NCBI GenBank assembly: GCA_030593665.1
Contig: JAUVGS010000013.1
Span: forward strand, 1 to 11,763
Direction of reading: 5' to 3'
DNA: 11,763 bases
From: Chitinivibrionales bacterium
GTDB lineage: Bacteria; Fibrobacterota; Chitinivibrionia; Chitinivibrionales; JANQEN01
Below are positions 6,844 to 11,763 of this stretch, in pieces. Numbering within the stretch: the first letter of the stretch is position 1; each line of letters starts with the position of its first letter. Under the pieces are notes generated by a model, which saw only the letters and a program-made list of their open reading frames with translations, ran no database searches and had not been told where the DNA came from. The position numbers and the translations under genes were made by a program.

Positions 6844-8049
6844 TCAATTAAGGTTAATACTTGCTATCCCGACATCCTGCACCTTTGGTGTGCAGAAATG
6901 CTGCATTAATGCCAGGTACTGCTCAGCTCCGGGTTTCTGTAATTTTAATACTTTTACGGTTCCATTTTTTGTTTCAAAAAATAGTTTGCTATCTTTCTTT
7001 TTATTGGAAATCATTGAAAATGAGCATAATTCCTGTGAACGGAAAATCAATGTATCATGCTTCCAGTAACAGAGAATGTTAATGGAAGACCTTTCGCTAT
7101 TGGTACAAACTGTCCATGAAAGGAGATTGTCGGAAAGATTAGGTACTTTTTCCGATATAATGCAGGATATATTGTCACGGGAAGGTTTCCGCCAGGTATT
7201 TATAATTCCTACCAGAGCTTCTCTCTCTTTTTCCCGGTATTCAAATCCATGTTCTTCGTCAGGGTAAATCTTTCTTTTAACATACACACCCTGCTCTTCA
7301 AGCCGATCAAGGAATTTTTGAACAACAGTAATCGGATACAGGTGATCTTTCCCCGCATTAACGTTATAGATAGGCCGCTGCATGATATTTGACGGATACA
7401 GTTCCATACCGACACGCGGCAGCATACCGCCAAAACCGGATACCGCAATAAAACCGGCAAAAGGGCTGCAGATGCAATTAGCCGCAGCATAACAGCCGGT
7501 TGCTCCGTCCGAAACGCCTGCGAGAAATATCCGGTCAGGATCAATCGGGAAATTGAGGGTCATATACCGTACGGTTTTTAAGATGCGGTTAAGGCCGGCA
7601 TGTGTCCACCAGGGTACTGCCCTGTTCGCTGAAGGAGAGGCGAGAAAAAGATCAATCGTATCTGCAAGAAAGCGGAACATCTCAAAGGCAAACTCGCCCT
7701 TATCGGTCCGCAAAGTACCGATACCACCGTGGAGATATATTAAAAGTGGATACAATGAGTCTTCAGCAGTATGCGAAGGCGTTGCAAAGCCCAGTATACT
7801 CTCGTTTCCATCCCGGTCTTAGCATTTAACAGTATGTGAACCCGGTTTGATTTTTTTTGATCTAATCAGTGATACCAGGGAGTCGAGTTCTTGTATAGAA
7901 GGTTTTACCGCAAGTAATGTTTCCAGTATATTCGTATCAGCATTAACGAACCAGTTTGTAAAATGGATGTCACTGTTCTCAGGAAGCGGAGGGGTGCAGA
8001 AACAGAGTAGAAAAGAAAAAGATAGTATAAAAGGGAGTCGATTAGTCAA
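6844..8049 (-). pseudogene. Exported alpha/beta hydrolase (esterase/prolyl-oligopeptidase-like) interrupted by an in-frame TAA
   Basis: One continuous frame from a TTG at 8049 to the TGA at 6844 (about 401 residues) is broken only by a TAA at 7819-7821. The first part (76 residues) has a hydrophobic leader with a lipoprotein-like but non-standard cysteine region (LLCFCTPP) and ends IKPGSHTVKC. After the stop the frame goes on as DRDGNESILGFATPS and then the fold-defining YPLLIYLHGG. Counting from the internal TTG at 7755, the catalytic triad is Ser82 in GVSDG, Asp136 in AGKDHLYP and His168 in DEEHGF. A C-terminal beta-rich extension of about 110 residues follows. The family hydrolyses esters or peptides outside the cytoplasm. 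It starts 2 bases after the STAS gene stop. Either the gene is dead, the base is an error, the TAA is read through, or a leaderless C-terminal enzyme restarts at 7755. Confidence 0.75.
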
Positions 8050-8051
8050 GG

Positions 8052-8393
8052 TTACCCTGCTTGACAGGTGCTTTCAAATTCCGAGCGTGAGGAAAAAATG
8101 GTGACCGATTCCTCAAGGTTAACAATAGAGAAAATCCCCTGAATATCCTCACTCGGGCCGAAAATGACAAGCTTACCCTGCGCATTTTCAAGCCTTTTCT
8201 GGAAGTTGAGAAGAAGGGTAATAGCGCTTGAGTCGATATACGAGGTATTCGTCAGATCAAGTGCAACACAAGGATTTGGATTCCTTTCAACATTTTCAAA
8301 TACTTTGCGAATATCGCTGAGTATCCGCACGACAAATGCACCGTCAATACCGACAATATCCCACATATTCCATTTTTCTGTTGAAATGTTCAT
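8052..8393 (-). CDS. STAS-domain protein (anti-sigma factor antagonist-like)
   Basis: This small protein (113 residues) is a single STAS domain. VALDLTNTSYIDSSAITLLL (43-62) is the core motif, with Asp54-Ser55-Ser56 matching the phosphorylatable serine region of SpoIIAA/RsbV proteins; the usual following Gly is Ala. GKLVIFGPSEDIQGIFSIVN is the expected later strand and helix. I chose the ATG at 8393 because GGGAGG (8401-8406) lies 7 bases before it; an in-frame start at 8441 lacks this support. No anti-sigma kinase or phosphatase is adjacent, so its partner must be elsewhere. It is followed after 2 bases by the interrupted esterase gene, which implies one transcript. Role as a phospho-switch antagonist is inferred from the family. 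Confidence 0.88.
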   Translation of the reverse strand: MNISTEKWNMWDIVGIDGAFVVRILSDIRKVFENVERNPNPCVALDLTNTSYIDSSAITLLLNFQKRLENAQGKLVIFGPSEDIQGIFSIVNLEESVTIFSSRSEFESTCQAG

Positions 8394-8442
8394 ATAGGAA
8401 CCTCCCACCTGATTTTTAAAGGTCTTTTTGGAAAGTAACAAG

Positions 8443-8472
8443 AAAATAGGGTAGTAGATATACGAAAGTCAA
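8443..8472 (-). promoter_or_regulatory. Candidate promoter for the STAS-esterase unit
   Basis: On the minus strand TTGACT (8472-8467) and TATTTT (8448-8443) are separated by 18 bases, about 50 bases upstream of the STAS ATG. The -35 match is good and the -10 match partial. Confidence 0.4.
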
Positions 8473-8593
8473 GGGGAGATCTTAAAAATGATTGTTTTGG
8501 GAATTGGAAGCGTGTGGTTTTGTTATTAAATTCGATAGTCGGTTATGGTTAGGGTAAAGGTACACATTTGATTAAATTCCAATTTACAAGCAT

Positions 8594-8759
8594 CAAATTT
8601 CAAATAATTCTCAAATCTCAATATTCAATGATTAAAATAAGAAAAATAACTGCCATTCAGAGTATTTTTATGTCATTTTTATTTCCAAGGGTAAGGATAA
8701 AGTTGCCTTCGGCAACATTCTATTATGTCATTTGCCCTTTGAGATTTATTTGGTATTTG
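8594..8759. repeat. Long imperfect inverted repeat, CAAAT-rich arms
   Basis: Arms at 8594-8614 and 8739-8759 are complementary at 18 of 21 positions (both built on CAAAT and TCTCAA units). Similar CAAAT and AATTCC words extend outward on both sides to roughly 8573 and 8780. In the loop sits a perfect hairpin, GTTGCC-TTC-GGCAAC (8702-8716). The open frame across the element is a by-product of the repeat composition. It is part of a gene-free region from 8394 to 9332. Function unknown; AT-rich repeats of this style occur between genes in many environmental genomes. Confidence 0.6.
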
Positions 8760-8862
8760 GTCGTTGTGATTTGTGATTTCATTACGTTACTATTAAATGA
8801 TACGGGCATCGTTACCGTTAATCCTTACCGTATTTAAAAATTGTAAAAAAGAATAATAAACA

Positions 8863-8917
8863 CACCTTCGAGGTGCAGATATTCTAGCAACCACCTTTGG
8901 TGATGGTCAATCGACCA
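8863..8917. other. Cluster of three small hairpins
   Basis: Three perfect short stems follow each other: CACCT-TCG-AGGTG (8863-8875), CACC-TTT-GGTG (8892-8902) and TGGTC-AATC-GACCA (8904-8917). The first two are related in sequence. They may form a small structured RNA or a remnant of repetitive extragenic palindromes. No flanking U-tract marks a terminator and no promoter is obvious. Confidence 0.4.
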
Positions 8918-9010
8918 GGGAAAATATCACAATAGTATTTTAGGTCTTGACAAAAATTAATCTTTATCAAAACGACAATTCGGGAATTTTTGTTAAGCTA
9001 CTTCCCATCT

Positions 9011-9143
9011 ATGACTCTGTTGATTTAATACAATTTTGCTAATTTATTTTATCATTTGTTAATACAAAGTGCCGTTTTTGAGCAAATTCGGGCACTTGAC
9101 ACAACGCTACTCTCTAAAAAACCTATTAAATCAACAGAATCAT
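9011..9143. repeat. MITE-like inverted repeat upstream of the toxin-antitoxin pair
   Basis: ATGACTCTGTTGATTTAATA (9011-9030) and its complement at 9124-9143 match at 19 of 20 positions and enclose 93 bases. Inside is a nested stem, AAGTGCC (9067-9073) with GGCACTT (9091-9097). The total of 133 bases, the near-perfect terminal arms and the AT-rich body resemble a miniature inverted-repeat element or a large hairpin RNA. No transposase and no convincing target-site duplication are visible. Confidence 0.55.
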
Positions 9144-9223
9144 CTATAGCTTTGAAGATACTGTATCACCATATACTCTAACAATAAGAGTCGTGGAAAA
9201 TTGGTAAGAGACCTATTTCAAAC

Positions 9224-9240
9224 GTTTTCTCGCAGAAAAC
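9224..9240. other. Perfect hairpin upstream of the toxin gene
   Basis: GTTTTCT (9224-9230) and AGAAAAC (9234-9240) pair around a CGC loop, 92 bases before the toxin ATG. It could be an operator for the toxin-antitoxin operon or a structure in its leader. I see nothing that decides between these. Confidence 0.35.
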
Positions 9241-9332
9241 TTATAAGATATTGATTTATTAAATGCATTGGTTATTTTAGTAGAGATGACAATTAAAAGA
9301 GTATAAGATTTAGAGAAAAGCAGAAAAAATTA

Positions 9333-9644
9333 ATGGAAGACATTTTAAAAAGAATTAAACGTGCAGTAATGGCAGGCCATTATGTTTTCAGTCGAAAAGC
9401 CCGTATTGAATTGGAAATAGATCACCTGCATCAAATTGATGTTGTTGAATCGATTTTAAACGCCGTTGCGATTTATAAAAAAATTCGGTCAACCAGTCCA
9501 AAAAAAACATCGACCAAGGAATTATTGTATATAATACTAAGTACAAACTTAGATGGATTACCGATTTATACAAAAGGTAAACTGGTTAATGAAAAAGGAC
9601 AAGACACCTATTATTTCCTTGTTTCATCGAAAAAAGCATTATAG
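9333..9644 (+). CDS. DUF4258/MqsR-like toxin of a type II toxin-antitoxin pair
   Basis: The 103-residue protein has the layout of DUF4258/MqsR-like toxins. It has an N-terminal helix (MEDILKRIKRAVMAGHY), then VFSRKARIELEIDHL (18-32), where the family usually has a Ser-x-x-Ala/Arg pattern. A linker follows, then a strand-rich half with DGLPIYTKGKLV (74-85) and TYYFLVSSK (92-100). Relatives fold like RelE/MqsR ribonucleases that cut mRNA; nuclease activity here is inferred. The partner starts 8 bases after its stop, and toxin-first order is as in mqsRA. Base composition is clearly more AT-rich than the gcv genes, as expected for a transferred module. The ribosome binding site (GAGAAAAG-like) is weak. 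Confidence 0.75.
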   Translation: MEDILKRIKRAVMAGHYVFSRKARIELEIDHLHQIDVVESILNAVAIYKKIRSTSPKKTSTKELLYIILSTNLDGLPIYTKGKLVNEKGQDTYYFLVSSKKAL

Positions 9645-9652
9645 GAAAAACT

Positions 9653-9886
9653 ATGAATAAATTACAAATAAGTAAATGTCCAAGTTGTGGCAGTAAGAAT
9701 CTTAAGAAGGTTCGAAAAGATTGGAAGAGTACTGAACTGAAAAATAATTATACCGTACCATCTTTAGAATACTTTGAGTGTCCGGATTGTGGCGAAGAGC
9801 TATTCGATCGTGATGCTATGAACCAAATTGAACAATACTCACCCAGTTTTAAAAAGCGTCGCTCGAAAAGTAAAGTTGCTGCATAA
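9653..9886 (+). CDS. YgiT-type zinc-finger antitoxin (MqsA N-domain-like)
   Basis: The 77-residue protein binds zinc through two CxxC pairs: Cys9/Cys12 in KCPSCGS and Cys43/Cys46 in ECPDCGEELFD. This is the N-terminal, toxin-binding domain found in MqsA/YgiT antitoxins. The C-terminal helix-turn-helix of E. coli MqsA is absent; instead there is a basic tail (KKRRSKSK, 67-74). AGGAAA at 9643-9648, overlapping the toxin stop, serves as ribosome binding site. The two genes form one operon. The antitoxin probably neutralises the toxin by direct contact. DNA binding through the basic tail is possible but not shown. Confidence 0.85.
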   Translation: MNKLQISKCPSCGSKNLKKVRKDWKSTELKNNYTVPSLEYFECPDCGEELFDRDAMNQIEQYSPSFKKRRSKSKVAA

Positions 9887-9910
9887 AGGAAAGTATTAAC
9901 GGAATGACCT

Positions 9911-9930
9911 CATTTACCGGTCTGGTAATG
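9911..9930. terminator. Possible bidirectional terminator hairpin
   Basis: CATTTACC and GGTAATG pair with one bulge around a GGTCT loop, in the 75-base gap between the antitoxin gene (plus) and the end of comEC (minus). Position between convergent genes suits a terminator, but there is no clean U-tract. Confidence 0.3.
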
Positions 9931-9961
9931 GTCTCCTTCTTAAGAAATATTCTTTGTTTCC

Positions 9962-11763
9962 TCACAGCATACTCCGCACTTTCACCGCACCATTCCGATC
10001 TATTCTCACGATTACCGCACCATTTATTTCTGTTGATAATGTCCGGTTATAAGCAGTTTTTCTAAATTCGAAGCGTTTTCCCTGACTTGGATATATAGAA
10101 GTATTATTATCAATTCGTAAAGTGGTACTATCCGATTGGAATGATGGAGCCTTATTGGAAGAAGTAATAAATATTTGTACGCCGCTGCATGACAGCTTTA
10201 GCATCGCAGGCCTTGGTGCCGAATACCATGAGGCATCATTTTTCTGATAATATACGGTACAGGTACACGCTTTCGCGGGGATGATTTGCCAGCCTGATCG
10301 TGTTTTGATATGGTCGATATCGAGCGAGTTAAGATACAGGTCGAGGTTTTCTTTTACCGGATAATCATTTACACTGTTACAACTGATTACATTTCGCGGC
10401 GTTATGTTTGTACATACCGGATCAAGATCATGGACGACATTTTTTTCTACGGATGGTAATAATATAGCGTCCATTTTTTTTAACATATAGTGGCGAAGCC
10501 AGGGTTCGAGGATGTACTTATAGGTAGCAGCCGGGGATTTTGGGGCAGTGGAGCTGACCAGCCATATTTTTCTATTGGGAAAGCGAATTCCTATAGGAGG
10601 ATTTTTTTTAGCATTAAAAAAAACGATCTCAGTATATGACATCAATGTATTCCTGAGAATAATAACAGGGACCATAAGAAATAGACAGAGAGCCATCCAG
10701 CGTAGATACCGGATTTGATAGGTACGGTTGACTGCCGCAAATCCCAGAACCATAAGGCTGTACACTACGAAAAATTCGATGTAGGGTATCGGTACTCCAA
10801 CAGATGCCCAGGGGATAACGCGCGACAGTTCGGCAAGGCTGGTGATACAAAAGAGAAAAAATTCAGTTGCCCGCATGATAATAAGAGCCATGGGCTGCCA
10901 GAGCATCTGCATTATAATGCCTGCAAAAAAGAAATTCATTGCCAGGCCCATGAGCAGAACTGCAAATATATTCGCGAACAGGCCATACAGAGAGATACGG
11001 CCAAAGTAATACACGATAATCGGTAATGTCGCGATAAAGCCTGCACAGGAGACAAAAAACGGTGTGAAAAATGTTTTAATGCAAAGCGATGCTACGTCAT
11101 TACTGCTTGTCGGCATTAACTGTCGATTGAAGATAGGGAAAAGGGTTATTATACCGAATGTCGCGGCAAAGGAGAGTTGGAAACCCGGTGTAAAGAGGCT
11201 TGCCGGTGACATGATAAGCCAGATAATACCTGCAACACCCAGTGAATTGATAACATGATTATTCCTCTGAAACAGGGTTGAAAGAAGAATAAGGGTGGCC
11301 ATAATAACGGCACGAAAAAGAGACGGTATAAATCCGATAAAAAACAGGTAACACCAGATGAAAAGAATGGTGCTGAGGATTTTATATACTCGTGCAATTG
11401 GAAGTATTGAAAGCAGCAGCCACACACTTGAAATCAGTATCGCAACATGGAGGCCTGAGATAGCTAACAGATGATATATACCGGCGTCGCGAAAGATCGA
11501 TTTTACATGTGGTGTCAGGTTATTTTTTTCACCCAGGAATGCCGCCTGAAGTATTCCCTTCAGTGATGGATTAGTAACATGTGCAATCGTTTTTAAAACG
11601 GTTGTTCGAGTGAAACGAGCAGCTCGGTTTACCGGTGAAGTTGATGGAACCGTGGTGAGAAGGGCATCGATTCTGAATCGACCGCTTATATTATTTGCCA
11701 GGAGCGTAGTGTACTCGTTAAATGCATGCGGATTTGCCGGAGGATGCGGAAGGTATAATTGAC
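9962..11763 (-). CDS. comEC: ComEC/Rec2-family DNA-uptake channel, 5-prime truncated by the window
   Basis: The frame is open to the right edge, so 599 C-terminal residues are seen; the internal GTG at 11425 is not the start. The competence domain is clear: FRDAGIYHLLAISGLHVAIL shortly after the edge, then several membrane helices, GFIPSLFRAVIMATLILLST, and a SPASLFTPGFQLSFAATFGI block. ComEC carries single-stranded DNA across the inner membrane in natural transformation. After the last helix the segment from about 10650 downward sits where many ComEC proteins have a metallo-beta-lactamase domain. Here the DVGQGD-like start reads EIVFFNAKKNPPIGIRF and the THxHxDH position reads LLPSVEKNVVHDLD, so metal-binding residues are lost. 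It converges on the toxin-antitoxin pair. Confidence 0.92.
   Translation of the reverse strand, partial: QLYLPHPPANPHAFNEYTTLLANNISGRFRIDALLTTVPSTSPVNRAARFTRTTVLKTIAHVTNPSLKGILQAAFLGEKNNLTPHVKSIFRDAGIYHLLAISGLHVAILISSVWLLLSILPIARVYKILSTILFIWCYLFFIGFIPSLFRAVIMATLILLSTLFQRNNHVINSLGVAGIIWLIMSPASLFTPGFQLSFAATFGIITLFPIFNRQLMPTSSNDVASLCIKTFFTPFFVSCAGFIATLPIIVYYFGRISLYGLFANIFAVLLMGLAMNFFFAGIIMQMLWQPMALIIMRATEFFLFCITSLAELSRVIPWASVGVPIPYIEFFVVYSLMVLGFAAVNRTYQIRYLRWMALCLFLMVPVIILRNTLMSYTEIVFFNAKKNPPIGIRFPNRKIWLVSSTAPKSPAATYKYILEPWLRHYMLKKMDAILLPSVEKNVVHDLDPVCTNITPRNVISCNSVNDYPVKENLDLYLNSLDIDHIKTRSGWQIIPAKACTCTVYYQKNDASWYSAPRPAMLKLSCSGVQIFITSSNKAPSFQSDSTTLRIDNNTSIYPSQGKRFEFRKTAYNRTLSTEINGAVIVRIDRNGAVKVRSML

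Noticed and set aside
6605..6847. Minus-strand open frame of 80 residues with an Arg/Ser/Pro repeat
   Set aside because: The repeat residues come from the CGAGNA hexamers, the start is a TTG overlapping the esterase stop, and there is no family resemblance.
8394..8441. Longer N-terminus for the STAS protein from 8441
   Set aside because: The GGGAGG site 7 bases before the ATG at 8393 lies inside this extension, and the STAS domain is complete from 8393.
8571..8798. ATTAAAT direct repeat flanking the CAAAT-rich inverted repeat as a target duplication
   Set aside because: It is 7 bases, fully AT, and similar words occur elsewhere nearby, so chance is likely.
8568..8837. Plus-strand open frame of 89 residues, hydrophobic
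   Set aside because: It runs through the CAAAT-rich inverted repeat; the composition explains the open frame and no ribosome binding site precedes it.
11425..11425. GTG at 11425 as the start of comEC
   Set aside because: The same frame remains open to the window edge and encodes the conserved ComEC block before this codon.

Overview
The window reads as an ordinary bacterial chromosome segment of moderate GC with some AT-rich accessory stretches. It uses the standard genetic code: TAA, TAG and TGA all end recognisable genes. Secretion signals (a clear signal peptide, a lipoprotein-like leader) and a glycine decarboxylase split into two subunits (GcvPA/GcvPB) are visible. The many short inverted and tandem repeats between genes are of the kind often seen in uncultured environmental lineages. 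I cannot name a phylum; an FCB-type or similar Gram-negative bacterium is a guess only.

Layout. Positions 1-3608 (minus strand) hold a glycine cleavage operon in the order gcvT, gcvH, gcvPA, gcvPB. gcvPB runs off the left edge. The last three genes are tightly packed, with 4-bp and 10-bp overlaps. Just upstream of gcvT lies a repeat element of about 200 bp with inverted arms, flanked by a perfect 13-bp direct repeat that looks like a target-site duplication. Positions 4005-4625 (plus) encode a secreted coiled-coil protein of unknown function; a second, shorter copy of the same repeat family follows it. Positions 4703-6578 (minus) hold a DJ-1/PfpI-family gene followed closely by an unrecognised 433-residue protein. 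Positions 6579-6843 are gene-poor and carry a degenerate hexamer repeat and a hairpin.

Positions 6844-8393 (minus) hold a STAS-domain protein, then an exported alpha/beta hydrolase of the esterase type whose reading frame is broken by a single in-frame TAA. Positions 8394-9332 hold no gene but are rich in inverted repeats and hairpins. Positions 9333-9886 (plus) form an MqsRA-like toxin-antitoxin pair: a DUF4258/MqsR-like toxin and a YgiT-type zinc-finger antitoxin without a DNA-binding domain. From 9962 to the right edge (minus) is the C-terminal part of a ComEC/Rec2 DNA-uptake channel whose terminal metallo-beta-lactamase-like domain has lost its usual motifs.

How it fits together. The GcvT, GcvH and GcvPA/PB proteins form one catabolic system for glycine; the L protein is not in view. 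The other units look independent. The stretch from about 8570 to 9890 (repeats plus toxin-antitoxin pair, visibly AT-rich) looks like an accessory insertion between the STAS/esterase unit and comEC. I saw no convincing large undescribed system. The best leads are the flanked repeat upstream of gcvT, the interrupted esterase, the inverted repeat upstream of the toxin gene, and the orphan 433-residue protein.
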